Assembly (NCBI GenBank): GCA_945952105.1
Contig: CAMFGZ010000002.1
Coordinates: forward strand, 186,001 to 250,000
Direction: 5' to 3'
Source of the DNA: an uncultured Rhodospirillaceae bacterium
GTDB lineage: Bacteria; Pseudomonadota; Alphaproteobacteria; Reyranellales; Reyranellaceae
DNA: 64,000 nt
The translations under genes and the position numbers were made by a program. Below the pieces are notes generated by a model, which was given only the letters and a program-made list of their open reading frames with translations, was not told where the DNA came from and did no database searches. Below, one piece after another: positions 27,292 through 36,511 of the stretch (positions are counted from its first letter, which is position 1; each line of letters begins with the position of its first letter).

Positions 27292-28578
27292 ATGTTGAAT
27301 CGCCTGATGTCGGCAGTCGCCGGCGGCTGCCTGCTCGTGCTCACCGGCTCTCCGGCCTTCGCCTATTATTCGAAGGATTCGTACGAAGCCGAAATCGCCT
27401 TCGAGAGCAGGGTCGAGATCGCCGCGGACACGCCCGACTACATCCTGCTGCCTTCCTACATCAACCGCCAGCTGCTCTATCTCGCCGGTCCATTGCAGGC
27501 GGCGCCAAAGAAGGCCGCTGCCAAGAACGACGCGAAAGTCGACGTCCTGGGCAGGGAGCACGATAGCAAGACCGGCAAGCACTACGTTCGCTATCGCTAC
27601 ACCGGCACCTTCGTCCTCGACAACGGGCTTCAGGACACCGTGAAAATCCGCCTCCCCCTCAATCTCGACGAGGTGTGGGACCGCTCGACCGACAAGTGCT
27701 TCAGCTGGGGCGAAAAGTATCGCATGGCCTACTTCTGGGCGCCCCTGAACAAGGGATGCCCGCTGGTCGACGGCACCGACTACACCACGTCGGACGCCAC
27801 GATCCTCGCGAAGCGGCCCAACACCGCCAACACCGCACCTGCCTATGAGCGTCTGGCCAACGCCAGCAACGAAATCCGTGTCGTCCTGACCTTCGGTGCC
27901 GACGAGGACAAGAACGGCAATGTCCCGCCTGACAAGAACGGCGACTACAACGCAGGCAATTACCGCGACATCCGCAAGTTCCTCGTGAATCAGGGATTCG
28001 CGGGCCGCACCGTTTCAGTCGCCGAGCGCGAGCGCGACTGCGGCAACACGAAGCCGCTGGCCGCCTCGCCGGGCCACGTCGAAGAATATGTCCGGACCGA
28101 CGGCGCCCGCAGGCTCGTCGTCCGGCTGTTCTGGGGCGTCACCAACATCGGCGAGGACAGCGTCGCCTTCTTCTGCATGGCCAAGGAAGCGGCGGAGCGC
28201 GGATCCGTATTCCTCTATGCGGGACATTCCCGCGTCGGCCTGCTGGATCTCACCTACATGGGCGAGCAGATCGGCACACCCATCCGGATGAACAAGGACC
28301 AGTACCAGATCTACGCCTTTTTCGGCTGCTCGAGTTACAGCTACTACAATCTGTCCTACTTCGCGGCGAAGGCGACGCCCGCCGATCCGGAAGGCATGCG
28401 CAATGCCAGCATCGTGACCAACGGTATCACCGGCTCCTTCGGCTCGATGACCGACTTCACCACGAAGACGCTGAAGCCGATCTTCGACTGGTCGGCGCGC
28501 GGCACTCGAACGAGCTGGCAGCAGATCATGAACTCCTACTCCGAGCGCTTCCTCACCGGCGTAAACGGCGACCGCTAG
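27292..28578 (+). CDS. Secreted protein of unknown function, possible clan-CD cysteine peptidase
   Basis: 428 residues. I do not recognise a named family. A Sec signal peptide ends at residues 22-24 (AFA) before YYSKDSYEAE. The C-terminal half has two hydrophobic strands, each followed by a potential catalytic residue: SVFLYAGHSRVG with H312 and YQIYAFFGCSSYSYY with C346. This His-Gly / Cys-Ser order and spacing of about 34 residues resembles gingipain, caspase and CHAT-type clan-CD peptidases. Five cysteines (136, 156, 250, 295, 346) lie in the mature protein. The ATG at 27292 keeps it clear of the divergent deacetylase gene, 45 bases away. Peptidase activity is inferred. Confidence 0.75.
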   Translation: MLNRLMSAVAGGCLLVLTGSPAFAYYSKDSYEAEIAFESRVEIAADTPDYILLPSYINRQLLYLAGPLQAAPKKAAAKNDAKVDVLGREHDSKTGKHYVRYRYTGTFVLDNGLQDTVKIRLPLNLDEVWDRSTDKCFSWGEKYRMAYFWAPLNKGCPLVDGTDYTTSDATILAKRPNTANTAPAYERLANASNEIRVVLTFGADEDKNGNVPPDKNGDYNAGNYRDIRKFLVNQGFAGRTVSVAERERDCGNTKPLAASPGHVEEYVRTDGARRLVVRLFWGVTNIGEDSVAFFCMAKEAAERGSVFLYAGHSRVGLLDLTYMGEQIGTPIRMNKDQYQIYAFFGCSSYSYYNLSYFAAKATPADPEGMRNASIVTNGITGSFGSMTDFTTKTLKPIFDWSARGTRTSWQQIMNSYSERFLTGVNGDR

Positions 28579-28702
28579 CGGAACTGCACACCAGCGGGCG
28601 ACGACTCCGCGCATCAGCGAGGCGTGGCATCTCCGGCCGGGATGGGCTACGGTCGCAGACTTAATGAAGAAGCCGCTACCGTCAGGGGCAGCGGACAAAC
28701 CG

Positions 28703-28707
28703 GGAGG
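28703..28707 (+). promoter_or_regulatory. Ribosome binding site favouring a TTG start for the ABC permease
   Basis: GGAGG lies nine bases before TTG at 28717. No comparable site precedes the GTG/ATG candidates further upstream. Confidence 0.6.
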
Positions 28708-28716
28708 AAAAACGCG

Positions 28717-30480
28717 TTGACGGCGACGAGTGCTGCCGCTTTGCCTGCGACCACGGAAGCTGCGCCCGCCACGCGCCGGTGGGCCGCGCCGCTCTGGGTC
28801 GGCGCCTTGCTGGTCATCCTTGCTTTCCTGGTGGTCTATCCACTGTTGATGCTCGTCTTCGGCGCGGTCAGCGACTCCAATCCGGTGATCGACGGGTTCG
28901 GCAAGTTCAATCCCTCGCTTGAGCATTTCGTCACCGTGCTCGCCAACGAGAACGTTCATCTCGCCTTCGTGAACGCGCTGGTCGCCTGCGGCGGCGGCAC
29001 CGCGCTCGCGGTGGTGATCGGCCTCGCCTTCTCGTGGATCGTGGTGCGCACCAATACGCCGTTCCGCGGTTTCATAGCCGGCGCCAGCATGATCCCGCTG
29101 TTCGTACCGCCGCTCGTGGCCGGCGTCGCCTGGAGCATCCTCGGCTCGCCCAAGACCGGCCTCTTGAACACGTCCCTGAAATGGATGGGGATCAATTTCC
29201 GCTTCGACTTCTATTCGATGTCGGGCCTGATCCTGGTGTTCGGCTTCTACTATGCACCCTACGTGTACATGTTCACGGCCTCGGCGCTGCGCAACATGGA
29301 CCCGAGCCTCGAGGAAGCGTCCGAAGTGTCCGGCGCCAGCGCCTTCACGACACTCTTCACCGTGACCTTCCCGCTGATCGCACCGGCGATCCTGGCGGGC
29401 TCCCTGCTCTCCTTCGTCGTCATGCTGGGCATCTACGGCATCCCGGCCGCGCTCGGCACGCCCGCCAACATCAACGTGCTGACGACCTACATCTTCAAGC
29501 TGACTGCCTGGAGTCCGCCGCTCTACAATACCGCGGCGGCCGTCGCGATCCTGCTGATGCTCGTGACCGCCATCCTCGTGTGGGCCCAGCAGCGCGTGCT
29601 GTCGGGCAAGAGCTTCGCCACCGTGGCCGGCAAGGCATTCCGGCCCCGCAGTCTGAATCTGGGGCCTTGGCGCTGGTTCACCTTCGGCCTGGCCCTCGCG
29701 TACCTCTTCATCGTCGTCATCCTGCCGACCGTCGCGCTGATCATCGCCTCCACCCGAAAGTTCCTGTTCTTCAAGGACTTCGCGGCCGTGTTCGACATGA
29801 ACGCCTACGGCTGGTCGCACTATGCCTCGGTGTTCGACAATCCGCTCACCATGCTGTCGATCTGGAACACGCTGAAGGTCGGCGTCATCACGGCAGTGAT
29901 AGGCGGCACGCTGGCCTTCGCCATCGGCTACACGATCAACCGCACCCAGGTCCCGGGCCGGCGTCTGATCGACCTGCTGTCGACCATTCCCGTCGCGATC
30001 CCCGGCCTCGTCGTCGGCGTGGCCTATCTGTGGGCATGGATCGGTCTTCCGGGCGGCCTCTACGGCACGCTGACGATCCTGGCGCTGGCCTTCGTCGCGC
30101 GCTTCATCCCGGACACGGTGAAGGCGCTCTCGACCTCCTTCATGCAGATCCACAAGGAGCTGGAGGAAGCGTCGTGGATCTGCGGCCGCGGTCTGCTCGG
30201 CACCATCCGAAGCATCATGCTGCCGCTCGCCAAGCCAGGCGTCGTCGCCTCGATGACGCTGCTCTTCGTGCTGGCGGTTCGCGAGCTGGGCTCGTCGCTG
30301 TTCCTCTACACCAGCAACACCACCGTGATGGCGGTGCTGCTGCTCGACTATTACGAAGGCGGAAACGTCGGCAAGACCGCCGCCTTCAGCCTGGTGCAGA
30401 CCGTGATCCTGGGGGTCCTGCTTGGCATCACGAACTGGCTGTCGCGGGGCTCGGCCCAAGGCAGCGCCCGCGCCGGCTGA
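28717..30480 (+). CDS. ABC transporter permease with two fused membrane domains (FbpB/ThiP type)
   Basis: 587 residues from a TTG start that has a strong GGAGG. Two BPD_transp_1 units are fused, giving about twelve helices. The first ABC-coupling loop lies near DPSLEEASEVSGASAFTTLF and the second near HKELEEASWICGRGLLGTI, each with the EEA motif. This duplicated form is typical of ferric-iron, thiamine and 2-aminoethylphosphonate importers. It starts an operon with a family 1 binding protein and a PotA/FbpC-like ATPase. The first 35 residues are Ala/Thr-rich. Confidence 0.92.
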   Translation: MTATSAAALPATTEAAPATRRWAAPLWVGALLVILAFLVVYPLLMLVFGAVSDSNPVIDGFGKFNPSLEHFVTVLANENVHLAFVNALVACGGGTALAVVIGLAFSWIVVRTNTPFRGFIAGASMIPLFVPPLVAGVAWSILGSPKTGLLNTSLKWMGINFRFDFYSMSGLILVFGFYYAPYVYMFTASALRNMDPSLEEASEVSGASAFTTLFTVTFPLIAPAILAGSLLSFVVMLGIYGIPAALGTPANINVLTTYIFKLTAWSPPLYNTAAAVAILLMLVTAILVWAQQRVLSGKSFATVAGKAFRPRSLNLGPWRWFTFGLALAYLFIVVILPTVALIIASTRKFLFFKDFAAVFDMNAYGWSHYASVFDNPLTMLSIWNTLKVGVITAVIGGTLAFAIGYTINRTQVPGRRLIDLLSTIPVAIPGLVVGVAYLWAWIGLPGGLYGTLTILALAFVARFIPDTVKALSTSFMQIHKELEEASWICGRGLLGTIRSIMLPLAKPGVVASMTLLFVLAVRELGSSLFLYTSNTTVMAVLLLDYYEGGNVGKTAAFSLVQTVILGVLLGITNWLSRGSAQGSARAG

Positions 30481-30518
30481 CGCCGGAGAGATGAAGATCG
30501 GGGAAACTTGGGGAAAAA

Positions 30519-30524
30519 AGGAGG
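30519..30524 (+). promoter_or_regulatory. Ribosome binding site deciding the binding-protein start
   Basis: AGGAGG is eight bases before the ATG at 30533 and only two before the ATG at 30527, so the later start is preferred. Confidence 0.7.
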
Positions 30525-30532
30525 AAATGACC

Positions 30533-31564
30533 ATGAAGCGCAGAACCGTACTGGCCGGCATCGCCGGCACCGCCGCCGCGGGCTTCACCGCGCCGTCGCA
30601 GGCGCAGCAGGATCCGTTCGGCTCGAAGGAGCTGATCGCGGCGGCCGAGAAGGAAGGTTCGATGACCTTCTACACGGCCGACTTCGCCGAGACCCAGCAG
30701 GAGGTCATCAAGGAGTTCAACAAGCGCTTCCCGAAGATCAAGGTCGCGATGGTGCGCGCCCCGGGCGGCCAGCTCATCCAGCGCATCAAGACCGAGGCCG
30801 CCGCCGGCAAGCTCGCCGCCGACGTGGTCAATCACTCCGATCGCGGCCTGATGCTGGAGATGGCCGACTTGTTCCAGGATTACGCGCCGCCGAACGCCGC
30901 CGACTACCGGCCCGACGCGCTCGTCTCGCCGAAGCTGTGGCCGAGCGCCACGCTGGGCTGGGCGATCGCCTACAATACCCAGCTGGTGAAGAATCCACCC
31001 AAGACCTGGATGGATCTGCTGAAGCCGGAATACAAGGACAAGCAGATCGGCCAGGTGATCGGACCGTCGGGCGGCACGACCTGGACCCGCATCATGTTCG
31101 AGCGCCAGGTGCTCGGCGAGGATTACTGGAAGAAGCAGGCCGCGCTCGGCATCTCCCTCTATCCGTCCGGCGCCCCCTGCTCGGACGCGCTGGTGCGCGG
31201 CGAGATCTCGATCGCTCCGCTGCTCTACAACATCATCTACACCAAGATTGCCGAGGGAGCGCCGGCAGAGGCGATCTTCGCGCCCGAGGGCGTGCCGATC
31301 GTCCCCTATGCCGACGGCGTCACCAAGGCATCGAAGAGCCCCAACGCGGCCAAGCTTTTCATGAACTGGCGCCTGTCGAAGGAGGGCCAGACCTTCATGA
31401 TCAACAAGCTGGGCAACATCACGTCGCTGAAGGAGCCGCCGGCCTATCCGAAGGGCTGGGACCCGAAGACGGTCAAGGTCTGGGTGCCGAAGTTCGAGGA
31501 ATTCGACAAGCTGCGCGCGACCTGGATCGAGGAGTGGAACAAGACCTACGGCTACCGCCAGTGA
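30533..31564 (+). CDS. ABC transporter substrate-binding protein, ferric/organic-ion family 1
   Basis: 343 residues. Signal peptide MKRRTVLAGIAGTAAAGFT...SQA with a twin arginine. The mature part is an FbpA/PotD-like type 2 periplasmic protein: AAEKEGSMTFYTADFAETQQEVIKEF, then ADVVNHSDRGLM, then the hinge-region YNTQLVKNPPKTWMDLL. The C-terminal SPNAAKLFMNWRLSKEGQ is usual for this group. The adjacent tyrosines that bind iron in FbpA are not evident, so an organic ligand is possible. Its stop overlaps the ATPase GTG. Confidence 0.9.
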   Translation: MKRRTVLAGIAGTAAAGFTAPSQAQQDPFGSKELIAAAEKEGSMTFYTADFAETQQEVIKEFNKRFPKIKVAMVRAPGGQLIQRIKTEAAAGKLAADVVNHSDRGLMLEMADLFQDYAPPNAADYRPDALVSPKLWPSATLGWAIAYNTQLVKNPPKTWMDLLKPEYKDKQIGQVIGPSGGTTWTRIMFERQVLGEDYWKKQAALGISLYPSGAPCSDALVRGEISIAPLLYNIIYTKIAEGAPAEAIFAPEGVPIVPYADGVTKASKSPNAAKLFMNWRLSKEGQTFMINKLGNITSLKEPPAYPKGWDPKTVKVWVPKFEEFDKLRATWIEEWNKTYGYRQ

Positions 31565-32661
31565 GCGCTGCCCTTCTCATCGAACACCTCGTCAAGCAGT
31601 TCGGCACGGGCAAGCCCGCCGTCGACGACGTCAATTTCGAGGTGCCCGCCGGGGAGATCGTCGTTCTCCTCGGCCCGTCGGGATGCGGCAAGACGACGAC
31701 GCTGCGTTGCGTCGCCGGCCTGGAGCATCCGACCGGCGGCCGCATCTCGATCGGCGGCCGGGTCGTGTCCGAACCACAGCGCGGCGTGCTGGTGAGCCCG
31801 CGCGAGCGGGACATCGGCATGGTGTTCCAGTCCTACGCGGTGTGGCCGCACATGACGGTCCGCCAGAACGTCGCCTATCCGCTGAAGCATCGTCGCAGCG
31901 GCGGCGGCGACATCGATGCCAAGGTGCGCGAGACGCTGGAGCTCGTTGGACTCGGCGAGTACGCCGACCGTTCCGCGACTTTGCTCTCGGGCGGCCAGAT
32001 GCAGCGTGTGGCACTGGCCCGCAGCCTCGTCTATCGCCCGCAGCTCCTGCTGCTCGACGAACCGCTCTCGAACCTCGACGCCAAGCTGCGCATCCGTCTG
32101 CGCGACGAACTGCGTCGCATCCTGAAGGCGACCGGCATGACCGGCCTCTATGTCACGCACGACCAGGCGGAAGCCGTGGTGCTGGGCGACCGGATCGGCG
32201 TCATGCGAAACGGCAAGCTGCTGCAGATGGCTCCACCGGGCGAGATCTATAACAGGCCGGCCGATTCGTTCGTCGCCAACTTCACGGGCGCCTCCAACTT
32301 CCTCCTGGGCAAGGTGCTGGAGCGGAAGGGCGAAACGGCAATCATCGATCTCGGCGCTCCGGGCCGGATCGAGGCCTGGACGCCGCAGCCGCTCGCCGCC
32401 GGGGATACCGCCCGAGTGGCCCTGCGCGCGGAGAACATCCGCCTCGGCGAAAGCGGCCCGGCCAACGCCTTCACCGGGAAGGTCGTCGACCGTCGCTACC
32501 AGGGCATGCAAACCGTGTACGACGTCGAGTTCGGCGGGCAGAAGCTCGAAGTGCTGGAACTCGGCACGGCGGCCCGCCACCAGCCCGGCGAGGTCGCCCT
32601 CACCCTGCCGCCCGACACGTGCTGGGCCTATCGCGACGAGGGGCAGGCCGCCGTCGATTGA
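31561..32661 (+). CDS. ABC transporter ATPase, FbpC/PotA type
   Basis: 366 residues from a GTG overlapping the TGA of the binding-protein gene. Walker A is GPSGCGKTT, the Q-loop region is FQSYAVWPHMTV, the signature is LSGGQMQRVALARSL and Walker B is LLLLDEPLSNLD. A C-terminal TOBE regulatory domain starts near residue 285 (ARVALRAENIRLG). Last gene of the three-gene importer operon. Confidence 0.94.
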   Translation: MSAALLIEHLVKQFGTGKPAVDDVNFEVPAGEIVVLLGPSGCGKTTTLRCVAGLEHPTGGRISIGGRVVSEPQRGVLVSPRERDIGMVFQSYAVWPHMTVRQNVAYPLKHRRSGGGDIDAKVRETLELVGLGEYADRSATLLSGGQMQRVALARSLVYRPQLLLLDEPLSNLDAKLRIRLRDELRRILKATGMTGLYVTHDQAEAVVLGDRIGVMRNGKLLQMAPPGEIYNRPADSFVANFTGASNFLLGKVLERKGETAIIDLGAPGRIEAWTPQPLAAGDTARVALRAENIRLGESGPANAFTGKVVDRRYQGMQTVYDVEFGGQKLEVLELGTAARHQPGEVALTLPPDTCWAYRDEGQAAVD

Positions 32662-32696
32662 GAATAGGTACCGCGGTTGTCGTGGTGCCTACAGCT

Positions 32697-32739
32697 CCCA
32701 CCAGGTAGATTGGCGCACGCATGCGCCAATTCTGGTGGG
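32697..32739. promoter_or_regulatory. Long hairpin covering the start codon of the EVE-HNH gene
   Basis: The left arm is CCCACCAG, GTAG, ATTGGCGCA; the loop is CGCA; the right arm is TGCGCCAAT, T, CTGGTGGG. The two paired blocks (8 and 9 bp) are exact complements, split by a 4/1 internal loop. The ATG at 32721-32723 straddles loop and stem, and codons 1-6 form the right arm. In mRNA this would hide the start codon and the weak upstream AGGT. It may be a translational control element or a protein operator. Confidence 0.6.
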
Positions 32740-33713
32740 TCAATCACAAGCAGACGTTCAATCAGGAGATTGAACATCAATACCTGTGGTCGCCGAAGAC
32801 CTCGAAGAATGGCGCGCGCAATCGTTTCTACGACAACATGCGGGCGGGAGATCCCGGCGACTACGTGCTGTCCTACGCCAACCAGCTCATTCGATACGTA
32901 GGACGTGTCGCCGACTTTGCCTTCACTGCACCAAAACCAACCGAGTTCGGATCGGTAGGATCGTACTGGAACGACGAAGGCTGGCTGTTGCCAGTCTTCT
33001 GGACTCCGCTTGCCTGCCCCATTCGCCCCAAAGATCTGCTACGCGTGATCGGGCCGATGCTGCCGGAGAAGTACTCCCCGATCCGGCCGTCGACGGGCGA
33101 CGGCAACCAAGGTGTATACCTGGCGGCAATTCCCCGGGACATTTTCGACGTCATCGTCACCAGCACACACTACGACATCGTCCAGCTATCGGTCGGCGGC
33201 GCGAACAGGCTTACTTTTCGCAATGTAAAGGACGAGATCGACGACCGAGTCGAAGCCTCCATCCGAACCGACCTGGCGCTCGACGATACTACTCGCAAGG
33301 CGACCATTGAGGCACGTCGAGGACAGGGCACGTTCCGCACCAATGTCGAGTCGATCGAAGGAGCCTGCCGCCTCACCGGCATCACCAATCGCTCCCTGCT
33401 CATCGCCAGCCACATCAAGCCATGGCGATCCTGCGAAACTGCGAGGGAACGACTGGACGGCGCGAACGGGCTTCTACTGACGCCCGATGCCGACCTGCTG
33501 TTCGACCGCGGCTTCATAACCTTCGCGGACGAGGGCGATGTCCGTGTCTCGCCGCGCTTCAATCACGACGATCTGCGGCGGTTGGGCCTTGGCGAACATG
33601 CCTGGAAGCGGCTCGGCTTCTCCGAAGCACCGATGCCATGGCATGCCAAGGCGTTCACCGACGCCCAGCGCGGCTACCTCGCGCATCATCGCGAGCAAGT
33701 CTACATCACTTGA
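32721..33713 (+). CDS. EVE-HNH protein, predicted modification-dependent (type IV) restriction endonuclease
   Basis: 330 residues. Residues 1-150 form an EVE/PUA-like domain: FWWVNHKQTFNQEI at the start, YLWSPK at 21-26 and MRAGDPGDYVLSYANQLIRYVGRV at 40-63. EVE domains bind modified bases. Residues 195-275 form an HNH_2 nuclease: QGTFRTNV, C216, LIASHIKPW with H231, GANGLLLTP with N249, and LLFDRGFITF. A third His, common two residues before FDRG in relatives, is Leu here. Known EVE-HNH enzymes cut DNA carrying 5-methyl- or 5-hydroxymethylcytosine. No methylase or other restriction gene is adjacent. Base composition looks less GC-rich than its neighbours, hinting at transfer. Confidence 0.85.
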   Translation: MRQFWWVNHKQTFNQEIEHQYLWSPKTSKNGARNRFYDNMRAGDPGDYVLSYANQLIRYVGRVADFAFTAPKPTEFGSVGSYWNDEGWLLPVFWTPLACPIRPKDLLRVIGPMLPEKYSPIRPSTGDGNQGVYLAAIPRDIFDVIVTSTHYDIVQLSVGGANRLTFRNVKDEIDDRVEASIRTDLALDDTTRKATIEARRGQGTFRTNVESIEGACRLTGITNRSLLIASHIKPWRSCETARERLDGANGLLLTPDADLLFDRGFITFADEGDVRVSPRFNHDDLRRLGLGEHAWKRLGFSEAPMPWHAKAFTDAQRGYLAHHREQVYIT

Positions 33714-33734
33714 TGCAAGACAGAGCGCCGCCCC

Positions 33735-34799
33735 CTACACCCGCGCGATGATGGCCACGGGGCCGCCGCCGGGCGGGCCCTGGTGCTCGGCGCCGCCCGA
33801 GACGTAGAGCATCGTGTCGCCGATGGCGCCGGCCAGAACGCCGCCCACGAGAGCGCGGGCATGGCGGGTCGAATGGATGTCGCTGTCGTCCAGCATCGTG
33901 TGCCGCCGGCCGCGGATCTCGCCGCTGGGCGAAGCCTCCGCCTTGGCGAGCACCGCGACCGTCTTCCCACCGAGGCTCGCCAGCACCCGCCGCGCGGCCT
34001 CGGCATCGATGGCATCGCGCATGACGTCATGGCCGATCACGAGATCTCCGGCCCAGCCGGCGGCGTTGCCCAGCACCACGATCTCGTTGCGAAGCAGTTC
34101 CACCCCGGCCGAGGTGCTGGCGACGCGAGAATGGAGCGACCAGTCCCTGCAGACCGCTGCCTCCGGCGCCTCGCCGATCTCGCCGAGCGCGAGGGCGACG
34201 CCCAGCGCCGATGCACCGCGCGACAGGGCCATCGAATGGTAGGTGTCGTTGGTGGCCGTCGTCTCGCCGCGGCGGGCCGCGTCCTCGATCCGCTCCTTGG
34301 TCAGCAGCGGACACTTGATTTGCACGAAATGAACATCGGACGGCCCACCGATGCCGGCGTCCTTCAGCGCCAGCGTCACCGCAGCCGCGGTCTCCTCGAT
34401 CTGTGCCGTCCGGCCGAGCTCCTCCGGCTTGAAAGGCCGTGTCAGCCCGACGCCGATGGCGAGCCGCGGTGACGCCGAAGCGGGTGACGGTAGATCCTCG
34501 CGGCAGAAGACCAGCAGATGAGGCGACAATCCGCCTTCGGTCCCGCCCGACATCACGATCGCGACCCGCTTCTCGATCTCCGCGAGTGGGCAGCCCAGTG
34601 CTTCGGCAAGCACCAGCTTCAGCGCGAGGGTGGCGTACCCCCGGGTGAAATCGTTGACACAGCCATTGCCCTCGGTCTTGCCGACGATGGCCACGATGGT
34701 TGTGGCGTCGACCTCACCGCTTGCGATGGCGGCGGCGAGCGGCGCCGTGTCCTGCGGGCCTGCGGTCGGCAGGCGCAGCACCCTGGTTCGGCGAGCCAT
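33735..34799 (-). CDS. Ring-opening amidohydrolase (cyanuric acid hydrolase/barbiturase family)
   Basis: 354 residues from the ATG at 34797-34799, which has AAAGGCGG eight bases upstream. The family opens the ring of cyanurate or barbiturate and has three related units, each giving a Lys and a Ser. Candidates are K41 with S84 ([16 protein letters not shown]), K162 with S228 or S230 ([18 protein letters not shown]), and K286 with S334 ([24 protein letters not shown]). R53 and R194 may be substrate-binding arginines. It begins 2 bases after the permease gene, so it is the last gene of the Pot-type uptake operon. Cyanurate versus barbiturate specificity cannot be decided by eye. Confidence 0.92.
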   Translation of the reverse strand: MARRTRVLRLPTAGPQDTAPLAAAIASGEVDATTIVAIVGKTEGNGCVNDFTRGYATLALKLVLAEALGCPLAEIEKRVAIVMSGGTEGGLSPHLLVFCREDLPSPASASPRLAIGVGLTRPFKPEELGRTAQIEETAAAVTLALKDAGIGGPSDVHFVQIKCPLLTKERIEDAARRGETTATNDTYHSMALSRGASALGVALALGEIGEAPEAAVCRDWSLHSRVASTSAGVELLRNEIVVLGNAAGWAGDLVIGHDVMRDAIDAEAARRVLASLGGKTVAVLAKAEASPSGEIRGRRHTMLDDSDIHSTRHARALVGGVLAGAIGDTMLYVSGGAEHQGPPGGGPVAIIARV

Positions 34800-34801
34800 G
34801 C

Positions 34802-35644
34802 TCAGGCCGCCTTTCCGGCGTCGCTGCCATGGCGCGCGCGGCGGCGGCGCAGCCACGTGACGGACAGGAGCGACACCGCGATCACCACGACGGACACGCC
34901 CGTCGTCACCGTGCCCAGCGCATAGAGAACCGGAGTCGTCACGTTCGTCGTCATGCCGTAGATCTCCAGCGGCAGCGTGTTGAAGGTGCCGGCAGTGTAG
35001 AGGCTGCGCGCGAACTCGTCATAGGAGAGCGTGAAACCGAACAGGCCGACGCCGATCAGGCTGGGCAGCAGGATCGGGACGACGACATGCCGGATGGTCT
35101 GCCACGAGGTCGCGCCGAGATCGCGCGCGGCTTCCTCGTAGCGCCGGTCGAAGCGGTTGAAGACCGCGAACATGATCAGGAGCCCGAACGGCAGGGTCCA
35201 GGTCAGGTGTGCGCCGAAGGCCGAACTGTACCAGGCAGGATCCCAGCCGAGGATGCGGAACAACAGGCCGATGCCCAGGCTGATCAGAATCGAGGGCACG
35301 ATCAGGCTGGCAATCGCGAGATAGAAGATGAGGCCAGAGCCACGGAAGCGCGAGCGGAAGGCAAGACCCGCCGAGAAGGAGGCCACGACCGTCACCATCA
35401 TGGTGGCGAGCCCCAGGATCAACGAGCGCTGCAGCGAGCCCGCGAAGTCGCCGACCATCTGCTTCTCGAACAGGTTCCTGAACCAGTGCAGCGAGACGCC
35501 GTTCATCGGGAAGGTGAGCCCTCCCGACGGTCCCTGGAACGACAGGATGAGGATGGTCAGCGTCGGCCCGTAGAGGAACAGGACGAACAGGCAGAAGAAG
35601 GCGCCGAGGAGCCAGAAGGCGGGACCGCGCTTGCCGTGCTGCAC
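34802..35644 (-). CDS. ABC transporter permease, PotC/YdcV type
   Basis: 280 residues from a GTG one base after the upstream permease stop. Six helices, starting with [27 protein letters not shown]. The coupling loop is [30 protein letters not shown], with the EEAARDLGA signature. Pairs with the PotB-like permease in a polyamine/opine-type importer. Confidence 0.93.
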   Translation of the reverse strand: MQHGKRGPAFWLLGAFFCLFVLFLYGPTLTILILSFQGPSGGLTFPMNGVSLHWFRNLFEKQMVGDFAGSLQRSLILGLATMMVTVVASFSAGLAFRSRFRGSGLIFYLAIASLIVPSILISLGIGLLFRILGWDPAWYSSAFGAHLTWTLPFGLLIMFAVFNRFDRRYEEAARDLGATSWQTIRHVVVPILLPSLIGVGLFGFTLSYDEFARSLYTAGTFNTLPLEIYGMTTNVTTPVLYALGTVTTGVSVVVIAVSLLSVTWLRRRRARHGSDAGKAA

Positions 35645-35645
35645 G

Positions 35646-36500
35646 TCACAGTTCCTTGCGGATGTCGACCAGGCGCATCATGGCCGCGACGATGAACAGG
35701 ACCAGCAGGAGCAGCACGACCGCGTTGGCGGCGGCGGCGGGATACTGCAGCAGCGACATCGCGTTCGCCATCATCAGGCCGACCGAGGCGCTGAGGCCGC
35801 CGCTCATCATGCGCACGGTGACGAAATCGCCCATCACGATGGTGACGACGAAGATCGAGCCGATGGCAATGCCCGGCTTGCAGAGTGGCAGGATGACGTT
35901 GATCAGCGTCTGCCAGCCCGTCGCGCCGGCATCGCGCGCCGCTTCGAGCAGGCTGCGGTCGATGCGCATCATCGAGTTGAAGATCGGTACCACCATGAAC
36001 AGCGTGTAGAGGTGGACGTAGGCCAGAACGACGGAGAAGTCGGAATAGAGCAGGAATTCGAGCGGCTGGTTGATCAGGCCGAGATTCATCAACGTCGTGT
36101 TGGCGAGCCCGTGGCGGCCGAGGAACGGGATCCACGAGATCATGCGGATGACGTTCGAGGTCCAGAACGGGATGGTGCAGAGCAGGAACAATATCGTCTG
36201 CATCGTGGACGACCGCACATGGAAGGCCACGAAATAGGCGACGGTGAAGCCGATCCCGAGCGTCAGTGCCCAGGTGATCAGCGCGAACTGGATGGTCTGC
36301 TGGTAGGTCCGCCACGTCACCGGCGAGAGTAGCAGCTCCTCGTAGTTCTGCAGCAGGAAGGCCGGGATGATCTGGGTCGTGTTGTAGTCGAAGAAGCTCA
36401 CCACCACGATCGTGGCGATCGGGACGATCAGGAACAGCAGGAACACCAGCGCGAGCGGTGCGACCTGCAGGTAAGTGACCCACGACTTGAGGCGATTCAT
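35646..36500 (-). CDS. ABC transporter permease, PotB/YdcU type
   Basis: 284 residues from the ATG at 36498-36500. An earlier start would run through the palindromic repeat at 36512-36556 and is rejected. Helices begin at YLQVAPLALVFLLFLIVPIATIVVVSFF, and the coupling loop is DRSLLEAARDAGATGWQTLINVILPLC. Translation is tightly linked to the PotC-like gene. Confidence 0.92.
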   Translation of the reverse strand: MNRLKSWVTYLQVAPLALVFLLFLIVPIATIVVVSFFDYNTTQIIPAFLLQNYEELLLSPVTWRTYQQTIQFALITWALTLGIGFTVAYFVAFHVRSSTMQTILFLLCTIPFWTSNVIRMISWIPFLGRHGLANTTLMNLGLINQPLEFLLYSDFSVVLAYVHLYTLFMVVPIFNSMMRIDRSLLEAARDAGATGWQTLINVILPLCKPGIAIGSIFVVTIVMGDFVTVRMMSGGLSASVGLMMANAMSLLQYPAAAANAVVLLLLVLFIVAAMMRLVDIRKEL

Positions 36501-36511
36501 CTCTTCATGCC

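Noticed and set aside
27292..27333. Possible lipobox at Cys13 of the secreted protein
   Set aside because: The residues before Cys13 are AGG, without the Leu expected at -3, and a better cleavage site follows AFA at residue 24.
28015..30588. Very long open frame on the minus strand opposite the secreted protein and ABC permease
   Set aside because: Its translation is rich in Arg, His, Gln and Asp without any family motif, as expected opposite GC-rich genes. The plus-strand genes have clear domains and ribosome sites.
32721..33713. EVE-HNH gene as part of a toxin-antitoxin or restriction-modification pair
   Set aside because: Neighbours are an ABC ATPase and a ring-opening amidohydrolase; the gaps of 59 and 21 bases leave no room for a partner gene.
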